A stretch of 64,000 nt of DNA from JAPOXR01 sp965221935 (GCA_965221935.1 CBDCSZ010000063.1:124001-188000); one strand, 5' to 3'. Shown: positions 7,908 to 17,017, counted from the stretch's first letter. Notes: generated from the sequence alone by a model not told the origin. Program-made: numbers and translations.

Positions 7908-8981
7908 TTATGCCAGCCTCGCCCCCATGTAGTCGCCCCCAAAGACGTAGGAATCTTCGGAGTTGAACGAACAAAGCATCTCGGCGCCGATTTCGACGGG
8001 ATGGTGCGAGGGCAAGAATACCGTGATGGTTTTGCCATTCACATTCAGGTGCAAAAGCTGGGCTTCGCCAAGCTGCTCGGCCAGCTCGATGACGCCGGTC
8101 AGGGTGTTCTGCCCGTCCGCGCGCAAGCTGAATTTTTCGGGCCGGATCGCGACGTCGACCGCCTGCCCTTCGGCCGCAACGCCCCGCGATTTTGGCGAAA
8201 AGTCAATAATGTCGCCTGAGGCCAGAACGATCTCATCGTTCTGCACGGTGCCTGATAGGACGTTGATCGGCGGCGAGCCGATGAATCCGGCGACAAAACG
8301 ACTGTTGGGGTTTTCGTAAATCTCAAGCGGCGTGCCAATCTGCACGATCTCGCCCTTGTTCAGAATGACGATCCGGTCGGCCAATGTCATCGCCTCGACC
8401 TGGTCGTGGGTCACGTAGACCGAGGTCGTCCTGAACTGTTGATGCAGCCGCTTGACGTAGGCCCGCATTGAGTTGCGCAGCTTGGCATCCAGATTGGACA
8501 GCGGCTCATCAAAGAGGAACAGCTTCGGCTCCCGAACAATGGCTCGCCCCATGGCGACCCGCTGACGCTGCCCCCCAGACAGCTCACTGGGCGTGCGCAT
8601 CAATAGCTCGGAAATTTCCAGCTTGTCGGCAATCTCGGCGACCTTCTTTTCGCGGGCCGGCTTGTCCACGCCGCGCATTTTCAGTCCGAATGAGATGTTC
8701 GCCTTTACGTTCATATGCGGATAAAGCGCGTAATCCTGAAATACCATGGCGACGTCCCGCTTGCGCGGCGGCAGGTCGCTGCAATCCAGATCGTCGATCA
8801 GGACCTGCCCGCCGGTGATCTTTTCCAGCCCCGCAATCATGCGAAGGATCGTGCTTTTGCCGCATCCGGACGGGCCGACCAGAACCACGAATTCGGAATT
8901 CTCAATCGTCAAATCAATCGAATTGACTGCGCTAACGCTGCCGTATTTTTTCGCCAGCTGTCTGAGTTCCAATGTAGCCAC
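7908..8981 (-). CDS. Sugar ABC transporter ATP-binding protein (MalK/UgpC type)
   Basis: The 357-residue protein has Walker A GPSGCGKST (~36-44), Q-loop MVFQDYALYPHM, ABC signature LSGGQRQRVAMGRAI, Walker B LFLFDEPLSNLDAKLR, the switch His in VYVTHDQVEAMTLADR, and a C-terminal TOBE/MalK regulatory domain (IRPEKFSLRADG). It energises carbohydrate import by the binding protein and permeases encoded divergently at 9157-12274. It is the first gene of the minus-strand operon, with its promoter in 8982-9060. Confidence 0.93.
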   Translation of the reverse strand: MATLELRQLAKKYGSVSAVNSIDLTIENSEFVVLVGPSGCGKSTILRMIAGLEKITGGQVLIDDLDCSDLPPRKRDVAMVFQDYALYPHMNVKANISFGLKMRGVDKPAREKKVAEIADKLEISELLMRTPSELSGGQRQRVAMGRAIVREPKLFLFDEPLSNLDAKLRNSMRAYVKRLHQQFRTTSVYVTHDQVEAMTLADRIVILNKGEIVQIGTPLEIYENPNSRFVAGFIGSPPINVLSGTVQNDEIVLASGDIIDFSPKSRGVAAEGQAVDVAIRPEKFSLRADGQNTLTGVIELAEQLGEAQLLHLNVNGKTITVFLPSHHPVEIGAEMLCSFNSEDSYVFGGDYMGARLA

Positions 8982-9031
8982 GATCTCTCCTCATCAGTGC
9001 GAGCTTTCGGAATTCATCCTTTCGTCGCCCT

Positions 9032-9068
9032 AAATGTCAACATTTTTCTGCGAAAAGTGTTGACATTT
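9032..9068. promoter_or_regulatory. Divergent operator/promoter: perfect 11-bp inverted repeat
   Basis: AAATGTCAACA (9032-9042) and TGTTGACATTT (9058-9068) are perfect reverse complements around a 15-base centre, of which several bases also pair. Each arm contains TTGACA, a consensus -35 box, one on each strand. For the plus-strand operon, TTGACA at 9060-9065 is 17 bp from TAGCCT (9083-9088), a plausible -10. The left arm gives the same arrangement towards the ABC ATPase gene. A GntR dimer, or two dimers, bound here would block both -35 boxes. The assignment to the 7142-7906 regulator is inferred. Confidence 0.65.
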
Positions 9069-9156
9069 TGTTGTTCGGCATTTAGCCTACTGGAATGGCT
9101 GCGCTGAATCTTTTGTTCGGCATAACAAAATCTATCAACTTGGGAGGATGTTTAAA

Positions 9157-10452
9157 ATGTTCAGGACCATGGCGACTACAGCGCTTGCGATGGGTATCGC
9201 GACCGGCGCAATGGCTCAGACGGTTGGACTGGATCATATTGGCGCGGACGCGAATGCGCCTAAGCAAATGCTGTTCATGCCGAATTCTTTCTATTCGAAC
9301 AGCTCCGGCAACAAGGGCGTTGCTGCCGCGTTCCAGGGCGCGTATGAAGCTTTCGCCGCCGCGCATCCCGACTGGTACATCGAGTTGCAGGGATATAGCC
9401 CCAATGACGGCGTAGAAGTTCAAAAGCTGGTAGAATCGGGTTTTTCCGGCGATGGGCCTGGCTGCGTGTATATCGACTCGTTCCGGGTTCCGTTCTACAA
9501 GAATCTAGGCCTGCTCAAGAACCTGTCGCCCTATTTCTCGCAAGAAGACAAGGACGACCTGTTTCCCTTTGTCAGGAATCTGGTGTCCGGCCCCAATGGC
9601 GAAATCTTCGCCTGGTGGGTGAATACCGATGCGCGTATGCTGTATCGCAGAACAGACATTATCCCCGACGCCCCAGAAACCTGGGACGAGCTGAAGGCAG
9701 CGGCCCGTGTCGCCAAGGAAAAGGGCATGGATGGCCTGGTTGTGAACGGCGCGCGCGTCGAGGCCACGACGTTTGACTGGTTGGCGCATTTCTGGGCGCA
9801 GGGCGGCAAATTGCTCGACGATCAGGGAAAGCCAATTTTCGGCGAAGGCGAGAACCGCCAGAAGATGATCAATGCGTTCAATCTTTATGGCTCGATGGCT
9901 GCCGAGGGTCTGATTCCGCAGTCCGTCGTGTCTTTCCAGAACCAATATCGCGACGTTGAGGCCGCAATCATCAATGGCACTGCCGCCATGTCGATCAACG
10001 GCCACTGGGGCTTGGGCAATGTAATCAAGGGCAATCCGGACCTCGAAGGCATATGGGTTGGCTCGAAGATTCCGGGCCCAGAGACCGGCATGCATGCCTC
10101 GGGCGTGGGCGGCTGGACGCTTGCATCGATGTCGGATGACGAAGAAAAACAGCAGATGTGCGCCACCTTGATAAAAGAGGTCCACATGGATGGCGTCATT
10201 CAGGAGTACATGAAGCGCATTCCAACTCAGAAATCGATGTTCGACAAGGTGTCCTGGGGTGCCACCCCGCATTTCACCATGGTAAAGGAAGTACTTGAGG
10301 ATGGTGTCGCACGGCCCGGTTTTGCGGTGTACCCCGCTGTTTCTGAGGCAATCTATACGCTGATGGCGGATGTCATCACAGGCAGCAAGACCGCCGAAGA
10401 AGCGACCGACGAGGCATTCAAGGCTGCGATGACGGCTTTCAACAAACTCTGA
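9157..10452 (+). CDS. Extracellular solute-binding protein, family 1 (sugar ABC transporter)
   Basis: This periplasmic protein has 431 residues. The ATG at 9157 lies 9 bp after a strong Shine-Dalgarno GGGAGG (9142-9147); the ATG at 9148 directly abuts that site and is unlikely. The N-terminus MFRTMATTALAMGIATGAMA is a Sec signal peptide with an AMA-Q cleavage site. The rest has the family-1 binding-protein pattern (ETWDELKAAARVAKEKGMDG; NGTAAMSINGHWGLG; GGWTLASMSD; C-terminal ITGSKTAEEATDEAFKAAM). It captures the sugar for the permeases downstream. The ligand is unknown. Confidence 0.9.
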   Translation: MFRTMATTALAMGIATGAMAQTVGLDHIGADANAPKQMLFMPNSFYSNSSGNKGVAAAFQGAYEAFAAAHPDWYIELQGYSPNDGVEVQKLVESGFSGDGPGCVYIDSFRVPFYKNLGLLKNLSPYFSQEDKDDLFPFVRNLVSGPNGEIFAWWVNTDARMLYRRTDIIPDAPETWDELKAAARVAKEKGMDGLVVNGARVEATTFDWLAHFWAQGGKLLDDQGKPIFGEGENRQKMINAFNLYGSMAAEGLIPQSVVSFQNQYRDVEAAIINGTAAMSINGHWGLGNVIKGNPDLEGIWVGSKIPGPETGMHASGVGGWTLASMSDDEEKQQMCATLIKEVHMDGVIQEYMKRIPTQKSMFDKVSWGATPHFTMVKEVLEDGVARPGFAVYPAVSEAIYTLMADVITGSKTAEEATDEAFKAAMTAFNKL

Positions 10453-10458
10453 CCCAAA

Positions 10459-10507
10459 TTCCCTGGCGGCACGGTTTCCCTGGCGGCACGGTTTCCCTGC
10501 CGCCAGG
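10459..10507 (+). promoter_or_regulatory. Tandem 17-bp repeat and hairpin covering the permease RBS
   Basis: TTCCCTGGCGGCACGGT occurs twice in tandem (10459-10475, 10476-10492), with a partial third copy. CCTGGCGGCA (10479-10488) pairs perfectly with TGCCGCCAGG (10498-10507) across a 9-base loop; the first repeat copy offers a second, equivalent left arm at 10462-10471. The right arm contains the AGGA (10505-10508) that serves the next gene. The hairpin may trim or stabilise the upstream mRNA and lower permease translation relative to the binding protein. Confidence 0.5.
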
Positions 10508-10514
10508 ACCCTTA

Positions 10515-11435
10515 TTGAAGAACCGGATGGGGGCCGTGTTGTCGGGCTATTTCCTGAAAAAATGGGTGAGCGAAGAAAACCCCTACATATGGTTGATGCC
10601 AACAATCCTGTTGCTGGGTGTTTTTTATCTTTGGCCGATCATCGACGTCATCCGCATCAGCTTTACCAATGCCCACCTCTTTAAACGCACTTATAATTTT
10701 ACTTTCGACACGATTGTCGAGGCCTTCTCGACGAGCGGCTTTTTCGAGACCGTGTGGGTCACGTTCATTTTCGTATCTGTCAGCGTAGTGGGGCAACTGA
10801 TCCTTGGGCTGATCTTGGCGGTCATTCTGCGCCGGGCCACAGATCGCCGATTGCCTGGGACAACACTCATCAAGGTCGCAGTTCTGATTTCCTGGATGAT
10901 CCCCGGCGTCAGCGCGGGCATTTCATGGAACTACCTTCTCAGCGAGGCCAGCGTCGGCTTTTTAAACAACGCGCTGCAGTCCTTCGGGTATGAGCCTATC
11001 CGGTTCTTGTCCGACAACACCAACGCGCTGATTTCTGTCTGCATCGCAAATATCTGGAAAGGCACTGCTTTTTCGATGATCGTCTTGTATGCGGCGGTCT
11101 CTACCCTGCCGAGCAACCTTTATGCAGCGTCTGCCGTTGATGGGGCAAGGCCCTGGCAACAGCTGATCTTCATCACCGTGCCGCAGATGAAAGCGATCAT
11201 AACCATCGTGCTGATCCTGATCACCATCGCGACGCTGAACAGCCTGGAAATTATCCTCGCGCTGACTGGCGGCGGGCCGGGTCGCGCGACAGAGGTCATG
11301 TCGCTTTTCATCCTGAACACGGTGTTTTCACGCGGCGACATAGCGCTCGGCAGTGTCTTTGCCGTGGTCCTGATGCTGATCTCCCTAACGCTTACATTCG
11401 CCTATATGCGCCTGATCGAGTTGGACAAGGAATGA
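10515..11435 (+). CDS. Sugar ABC transporter permease (MalF/UgpA type)
   Basis: The 306-residue inner-membrane protein has about six transmembrane segments (for example YIWLMPTILLLGVFYLWPII). The EAA-like cytoplasmic loop is around LYAASAVDGARPWQQLIFI. The start is either TTG at 10515, with AGGA 6 bases upstream, or ATG at 10527; the TTG fits the ribosome-binding site better. It ends in an ATGA overlap with the next permease, so the two subunits are made together. Confidence 0.88.
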   Translation: MKNRMGAVLSGYFLKKWVSEENPYIWLMPTILLLGVFYLWPIIDVIRISFTNAHLFKRTYNFTFDTIVEAFSTSGFFETVWVTFIFVSVSVVGQLILGLILAVILRRATDRRLPGTTLIKVAVLISWMIPGVSAGISWNYLLSEASVGFLNNALQSFGYEPIRFLSDNTNALISVCIANIWKGTAFSMIVLYAAVSTLPSNLYAASAVDGARPWQQLIFITVPQMKAIITIVLILITIATLNSLEIILALTGGGPGRATEVMSLFILNTVFSRGDIALGSVFAVVLMLISLTLTFAYMRLIELDKE

Positions 11436-12274
11436 GGCAGTCTCAGGAAGCTCTGCTCGGCGATCTGGCCACCTATTTCTTTTACATGATCATCGGGATC
11501 TTCTTCATCTTTCCGGTCTTCTGGAGCTTTTCCGTGGCATTGGGATCGCAAGAAGATGTGCTGTTCGACGGCCTGCGCATCCTGCCCAAGAACCCAACCC
11601 TGGAAAACTTCAAAACCGTTCTCGCCTTCCCGTTCTTTGATCTCTACCTCTGGAACGCGCTGAAGCTGTCTTTTTTCGGCGCTTTGGGCGCCAGCCTGAT
11701 CTGCCTTCCAAGCGCCTATGCCTTTTCGCGGTTCGACTGGAAAGGCCGCAAGACGGCGTTGATTCTGATCCTCGTGTTCAAGATGTTCTCTGGCATCATC
11801 ATCCTGGTTCCGCTTTATCGCTACCTGCGGATGATGGGCCTGTTGAATTCGCATCTTGTGGTGATCTGCGTCTATATCGGCGTGCAGATCCCGATGACTA
11901 CATGGCTGTTGAAGGGCTTTTGCGACAAGGTGCCCAGAAGCTTGGAAGAATCTGCGATGATCGACGGGTGTTCCCGGCTTGGTGCCGTGTTCCGCGTGGT
12001 GCTGCCAACGCTTATCTCGGGCCTCATGGCGTCGTTCATCATCAACATTATCACCAATTGGGGCAATTTCATCATCCCTTTTATCCTGCTGTCCAAAGCA
12101 AAGCTTTTGCCGATAGCAGTGGGGCTGTTGAAATTCCAAGGCGACTATGAGGGCGGCGGACAGGAGCTGGTGGCGGCTGCTTCGGTTCTGTCGATCCTGC
12201 CGGCGGTATTAATTTTCGTTCTGCTCCAACGCATGATCATCAAATCGATGACCACAGGTGCCGTAAAAGGATAA
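11432..12274 (+). CDS. Sugar ABC transporter permease (MalG/UgpE type)
   Basis: This 280-residue inner-membrane protein starts at the ATG overlapping the previous stop (ATGA at 11432-11435). It has six predicted membrane segments and the EAA loop ESAMIDGCSRLGAVFRVVLP, which docks on the ATPase. It pairs with the MalF-like permease to form the translocation channel of the sugar transporter. Confidence 0.9.
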   Translation: MRQSQEALLGDLATYFFYMIIGIFFIFPVFWSFSVALGSQEDVLFDGLRILPKNPTLENFKTVLAFPFFDLYLWNALKLSFFGALGASLICLPSAYAFSRFDWKGRKTALILILVFKMFSGIIILVPLYRYLRMMGLLNSHLVVICVYIGVQIPMTTWLLKGFCDKVPRSLEESAMIDGCSRLGAVFRVVLPTLISGLMASFIINIITNWGNFIIPFILLSKAKLLPIAVGLLKFQGDYEGGGQELVAAASVLSILPAVLIFVLLQRMIIKSMTTGAVKG

Positions 12275-12278
12275 TTCA

Positions 12279-13298
12279 ATTATCAATCTGGGCTTCATAT
12301 CGACGGCACATGTGCATTTTGAGCGCTTCTCAGATCAAATTGCCGGGATGGAAGGAGTCCAGATCTCACATATCTGGGATGATGACCCGGTGCGGGGCTC
12401 GACCAATGCCGCCGCGGTAGGCGCCAACTTTGTGGACGATTTGGAAGCCATCTGCGCCGCTGGGACAATCGATGGCTTCGTAATCTGCGCGCCCAACAAC
12501 CAACGCCTGTCCCTGCTGCGCCCAGTCATTACATCGGGCAAGCCGATCATGTGCGAAAAGCCGTTGAGTCTGACGGTTGCTGAAGCGCGCGAGATTAAGG
12601 ATCTGTTGGCCCAAAACCAGAACAGCCTGAGCACGGGTTACTTCCGGCTGGGCTATGGTGGTTATCTGAAGGCGCGCGAGATGGTGCGGGACGGCGCGTT
12701 AGGCAAGATCACCCATATCAACCATGTCAACAAATTGAACGCGGCTCTGATCAACCGTTTCGATGACCCGACGGTGCAGTGGTTTGTCGATCCGGCTGTA
12801 TCTGGCGGTGGCGGCATAGTTGATCTTGGCACTCACAGCGTGAATCTGTTGTCATGGTTCATGGGCGGGGCCGAAGAGGTCCTTGCCATGTCCACAAATC
12901 TTTCAGGCAACTACAGCCATATCGACGATTACGGTGTCATTCATATTCGGTTCAAAAACGGCGTCTTAGGCAATGTCGAGGCTGGCTGGATCGCTGTCGG
13001 CGGCATGAACACTCTGTCGGTATTCGGCCATAACGGCTCGATCATCGGCACCAAGGACGACTACTTGGAAACCGATCACGAATTGCGCCACTACACCGGG
13101 CGCTACGACTACAAACTGATCGAGCCTGTGGCGAACAGACCCATGCGGATCGACCGCCTGATTGCCCAGATCAAGGGAGAAGTCAGCGACATGGAGTTGG
13201 CCGAGGAACTGGATGCTGCTTTCGCGTCGGTGTCGATCATGGAAGCCGCCCTAAAGTCAAATGCGCAGGGGCGTTGGAGCCCGGTCGAAGATGTCTGA
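12279..13298 (+). CDS. Gfo/Idh/MocA-family oxidoreductase (second copy), non-ATG start
   Basis: Starting at GTG 12312 would remove the cofactor-binding strand, because the in-frame codons just upstream encode INLGFISTAHVHFERF, the expected Rossmann beginning of this family. The frame is closed by TAA at 12264-12266 and contains no ATG, GTG or TTG before 12312. ATT at 12279, 8 bases after AAGG (12267-12270), is therefore the best start, giving about 339 residues. The EKP motif (PIMCEKPLSLTVAEAREI) and GGGIVDLGTHSVNLLSWFMG are intact. It is the last gene of the plus-strand sugar operon and probably oxidises the imported sugar or an intermediate. Confidence 0.8.
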   Translation: MINLGFISTAHVHFERFSDQIAGMEGVQISHIWDDDPVRGSTNAAAVGANFVDDLEAICAAGTIDGFVICAPNNQRLSLLRPVITSGKPIMCEKPLSLTVAEAREIKDLLAQNQNSLSTGYFRLGYGGYLKAREMVRDGALGKITHINHVNKLNAALINRFDDPTVQWFVDPAVSGGGGIVDLGTHSVNLLSWFMGGAEEVLAMSTNLSGNYSHIDDYGVIHIRFKNGVLGNVEAGWIAVGGMNTLSVFGHNGSIIGTKDDYLETDHELRHYTGRYDYKLIEPVANRPMRIDRLIAQIKGEVSDMELAEELDAAFASVSIMEAALKSNAQGRWSPVEDV

Positions 13299-13721
13299 AA
13301 ATCCAATTGCGGCGAACTACCGCCTTCGGCTCATTGCCGTAATCCACACATATCCAACAAACGGCGGAGTTGGTTCATTTTGCCCCATTTTCGGCCGGTC
13401 AAATTGACGTTGAAAAGTGAGTTGAAAGGGGACGCTTACCCCTGCGAGGATCACGGTTGAAGGTATAAAAAAGAGCCGCGACATCATGAACCAATATGTA
13501 TTCTCGAAGGTAAAAGGGGCAACTTGCCGGGAATTCGTGTGCCTTTGAGATGTGTTTTGCGCTGGTAGCGTAGAGTTTTTCCTGTGCGTTTCAAGATCCT
13601 GGTTCAGTCATCCGCCCTGATCCGAGTGACGGAATTTCAGGGATTCCTTCCCGAATCATTTTCTGATTCCATGGTGACATGGATGATTCGGAAACAGGTC
13701 GCCCGGCTGATGCCCGCCTTT
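13299..13721. other. Gene-free stretch before the Tn3-family end
   Basis: No convincing gene is visible. A short hairpin-like AGGGG...CCCCT lies at about 13428-13444. A short frame near 13679-13721 (DDSETGRPADARLW) looks like a transposase or IS edge cut off by the Tn3 end at 13722, but I cannot name it. Confidence 0.4.
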
Positions 13722-13759
13722 GGGGTCGATTCCGGTAGAGGGCGAAATGACACTCTAAG
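13722..13759 (+). repeat. Left terminal inverted repeat (38 bp) of the older Tn3-family transposon
   Basis: The 38-bp sequence begins GGGGTCGATT and ends GACACTCTAAG, matching the Tn3-family rule of GGGG at the outer end and TAAG at the inner end with 38-bp length. It lies 78 bp before the end of the resolvase gene, where an end is expected. The matching right end is not found in the window. Confidence 0.75.
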
Positions 13760-13836
13760 CATTTTGTCTTCGCTTCTCGTCGCATTCACGGTCGATTGTC
13801 TGCGCATTTGATGCTGAGCGCAGCGAGAATGCACAT

Positions 13837-14442
13837 TTATCCGGCTTGCCTGTGCCGTTTTACGACGTCGAGGACAGTATTCTTGCTGATTCCGAGATCA
13901 CGGGCGATCCAGCGGTAACTTCGTCCCTCGCTGACGGCCTGAAGGACCTTCGGTGCGAGCTTGTCTGATTTTGGCCGCTGTCCTTGTTGGCGGCCGAGCT
14001 TCTTCCCCCGCGCCTTCGCCGCGGCCAGCCCCGATTTCACGCGTTCGCTGATCAGGTCGCGCTCGAATTGAGCGATCCCCGCCAGCATTGTGGCCATCAT
14101 CCGGCCATGTGGCGTATCGAGTTCGAATGTCATGCCGCTCATCGCGACAACCGAGACCTTCCATCCTGCCAGTCGGTGCAGCGAGGCGAGCAGATCCTGT
14201 GTCGATCTCCCCCATCGGGAAAGCTCGGAGACAAGGACAACATCGATCTGCCGCGTCTGTGCGAGGTCCATTACCTTTTTGCGTGCGGCACGATTGGCAG
14301 ATGCCCCTGATGCGGTTTCCCTGAATATCCCCGCCACGTCATAGCCGCATCGCTGGGCGAAAGACGTCAATTCCGAGATCTGGCGCTCGCAGGACTGGTC
14401 CGCGGTGGAAACCCTGGCATAGATGGCCGCCCGCCGTCCCAA
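13837..14442 (-). CDS. Tn3-family serine resolvase/invertase
   Basis: The 201-residue protein begins with the catalytic domain AAIYARVSTADQSCERQ (catalytic Ser within ARVST), followed by LVSELSRWGRSTQDLL and the E-helix region AQFERDLISERVKSGLAAAK. A C-terminal helix-turn-helix (SYRWIARDLGISKNTVLDV) completes it. It would resolve cointegrates at a res site in the 94-bp space before the divergent tnpA (14443-14536), where CTGTACCAAACAGACTGTAC forms a partial dyad. Confidence 0.9.
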   Translation of the reverse strand: MGRRAAIYARVSTADQSCERQISELTSFAQRCGYDVAGIFRETASGASANRAARKKVMDLAQTRQIDVVLVSELSRWGRSTQDLLASLHRLAGWKVSVVAMSGMTFELDTPHGRMMATMLAGIAQFERDLISERVKSGLAAAKARGKKLGRQQGQRPKSDKLAPKVLQAVSEGRSYRWIARDLGISKNTVLDVVKRHRQAG

Positions 14443-14536
14443 TTGAACCTCCTCTGGTTTCTGCCTTGCAAGTCATTGATTTATATGACCCGGAATCTGT
14501 ACCAAACAGACTGTACTCCAACAAGGACGATTTCCC

Positions 14537-16423
14537 ATGCCAAGACGCAGTATTCTGACGGCGCGCCAGCGCGCCGCCCTTTTTGACATGCCGACTGACG
14601 AGGCACCCCTTCTGCAACACTACACGCTGGCAGATGATGATATCGAGTATATCCGGGAGAGAAGGCGTCCGGAAAACCAGTTGGGCTTCGCACTTCAACT
14701 CTGCGTCTTGCGCTACCCGGGGCGCCTTCTGGGGTCCGGTGAAGTCATCCCCGAGGAGGTTCTCAGGTTCATTGGCGCCCAATTGGGCATCACAGGCGAC
14801 GCTCTGCTCACCTATGCCGCCCGGCGTCAAACCCGGCAGGAACACCTTGTCGCTCTGCGCGAGATCTACGGCTACCGGATGTTCACGGGCAAGCGCGCGC
14901 GCCGGATGAAGTCCTGGCTGGCAGAGCAGGCCGAGGCGGCCCAATCAAGCGAAGAACTTGTACGGTGTTTCGTGAAGGAGTGCCGTCGCAGGCAGATCAT
15001 TCTGCCTGGCATTTCGACCATCGAGAGGCTCTGCGCCGATGCACTGGTCGCGGCGGAGCGTCGGGTCGAGTCCCGAATTGCTGCGCGCCTCGATGACGGG
15101 ATGCGCGCACGCCTCGACAGCCTGCTGCACGAAAACACGGATGGGCACACAAGTTGGTTCGTCTGGCTGCGACAGTTCGAGGTGGGGAACAACTCGGCCG
15201 ATATCAATCGCCTGCTCGACCGGCTCGAATTCCTGCAGGAGATCAATCTGCCGACGGAAGTTCTCAACAGCATTCCACCCCACAGGATCACACGTCTGCG
15301 CCGTCAGGGCGAGCGGTATTTCACGGACGGCCTTCGCGACATTTCAAGCGACCGCCGTCTGGCCATTCTGGCTGTCTGCGTCGTGGAATGGAGCACAGCA
15401 ATCGCGGATGCCGTCGTGGAGACACATGACCGGATTGCCGGCAGGATCTGGCGGGAGGCCAAAAGGCTCTCCGATCTTCGGGTTGAAGAAGCACATGCCG
15501 ACATTCATGACACTCTGACGGCATTCCGGTCTCTCGGGTCCGCATTGCTGGAAGCGAACGGCGATGAAACCGCCCTTCGGGACGTGATTGCGACTTCATG
15601 CGGCTGGCGTTCCCTGGAGGTGCTCGTCGCCAGGGCCGGGCAGTTGACGGAAACCGTCAGGGCTGATCCCCTGGATCATGTCGTGAAAGGCTGGCATCGG
15701 TTTCGGCTGTATGCGCCGCGCATGCTGAAGGCCCTGGAGATCGACTGTGCTTCCGTGGCCAAGCCATTGCTTGAGGCTGCCGCCGTGATCCGGGATGGGC
15801 GGAACATTCCGGTCGGTGCGATTTCGTTCCTGCGACCCCGGTCAAACTGGCGCAGGCGTCTCCGGAGCGAACGGGTCGACAGGGAACGTCTCTGGATCGT
15901 TGCGGTGCTGTTTCATCTGCGCGACGCGTTTCGATCCGGAGATATCTGGCTGAGACATTCCCGGCGTTATGCCGACCTGAAACAGGCCCTCGTGCCGATC
16001 GAGGCGGCAAGGGCGACACCGCAACTCGCGGTTCCGTTTGAACCGGAGCACTGGATCGCCGATCGCAGGCGACGCACGGAGGACGGGCTGAACAGGCTCG
16101 CGAAGGCAGCCAGGGACGGAACCCTTCCAAGCGGCACCATCGAGAATGGAGAGCTGCGTCTTGAGCGACTCAAATCTGATGTGCCGGACGAGGCCGGCGA
16201 TCTGGTGCTGGATCTTTATCGACGCCTGCCCGAGGTCCGGATCACGGATCTTCTGCTGGACGTGGACAGGGCCACGGGGGTTACCGACGCCTTCACGCAT
16301 CTGCGCACGGGCGCACCATGCAAGGACAGGATTGGCCTGCTGAATATGATTCTCGCCGAAGGCCTCAATCTTGGGCTGAGCAAGATGGCCCCATCGGATA
16401 GTTTGTACGTAGAACCACGTTAA
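14537..16423 (+). pseudogene. tnpA: Tn3-family transposase tnpA, C-terminal third missing
   Basis: The 628-residue open frame starts MPRRSILTARQRAALFDMP, the DUF4158 N-terminus of Tn3 transposases, whose full length is about 980. Native sequence runs to LNLGLSKM (16386). The last residues come from the terminal repeat of the inserted transposon. The lost C-terminal domain carries the catalytic Glu, so the enzyme is inactive. Confidence 0.88.
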
Positions 16424-16424
16424 G
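16387..16424 (+). repeat. Left 38-bp terminal inverted repeat of the second Tn3-family transposon
   Basis: The repeat runs from GGCCCCATCGG to CCACGTTAAG, 38 bp. Its inner end CACGTTAAG is the same as that of Tn3 itself. It matches 20153-20190 in inverted orientation with one mismatch (T versus C near the inner end), and the match continues 7 bp further inward (GAAGAAC). Confidence 0.9.
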
Positions 16425-16447
16425 GAAGAACGGATCAGGAACGGTTT

Positions 16448-17017
16448 CTACGGGCTGGTTTGCCGGATCACCCTGTATGCGGTTGATCTTCCTATCCCGA
16501 CGTATTCCGCGGCCCTGGTCACGGACGTTTCGTTGGCCACGAGTTCCTGCAGTGCCGAGACCGTATCGGCGTGAAGCGGTGGCCGACCGGGCGAGCGACC
16601 GCGTTTCCTGGCAGCAAGCAGGCCATCCTTGGTGCGCTCGGATATCAGCCGTCTCTCGAAGTGTGCGATTGCACCGAACACATGGAACACCAGTTCGCCG
16701 GCCGCCGAAGTTGTGTCGATATCTTCTTCAAGGCTGATCAGATTGATCTCTTGCTCTTTCAACGTGTCGACGATCTCGAGGAGTTCCCTGAGCGAGCGCC
16801 CGAGGCGATCAAGACGGATGATGGCGAGCGTGTCGCCTGGCCGGGCAAAGTCGAACAACGCAGCGAGGCCTGGCCGGTCGAAGGTCCTTCCGGAGACAAC
16901 ATCCTCAAACACGCGGACGGCGCCTTCCTGCCTGAGACGTTCGACCTGTCCAGAGAGATCCTGGTCCACCGTTGAGACCCTGGCGTAGCCAAGAATATCG
17001 CCTTTTTGTCGTGTCAT
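16448..17017 (-). CDS. tnpR: Tn3-family resolvase TnpR
   Basis: The 189-residue resolvase has the classical order: ILGYARVSTVDQDLSGQ with the catalytic Ser, IIRLDRLGRSLRELLEI, GAIAHFERRLISERTKDGL, then GRSPGRPPL and a helix-turn-helix (VTRAAEYVGIGRSTAYRV). It looks intact and could resolve cointegrates of this element. Confidence 0.92.
   Translation of the reverse strand: MTRQKGDILGYARVSTVDQDLSGQVERLRQEGAVRVFEDVVSGRTFDRPGLAALFDFARPGDTLAIIRLDRLGRSLRELLEIVDTLKEQEINLISLEEDIDTTSAAGELVFHVFGAIAHFERRLISERTKDGLLAARKRGRSPGRPPLHADTVSALQELVANETSVTRAAEYVGIGRSTAYRVIRQTSP

Larger units (their letters stand above)
13722..16386 (+). mobile_element. Older Tn3-family transposon, left part only
   Basis: The remnant consists of the left terminal repeat, a divergent resolvase gene and the first ~615 codons of tnpA. 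It is cut at 16386 by the left end of a second Tn3-family transposon. The rest of tnpA and the right repeat do not reappear after the second transposon, so a deletion or rearrangement followed the insertion. Confidence 0.8.

Noticed and set aside
7142..8038. Longer GntR start at 8038
   Set aside because: The extra 44 codons lie inside the ABC ATPase gene and lack regulator-like sequence; ATG 7906 follows the ATPase stop directly.
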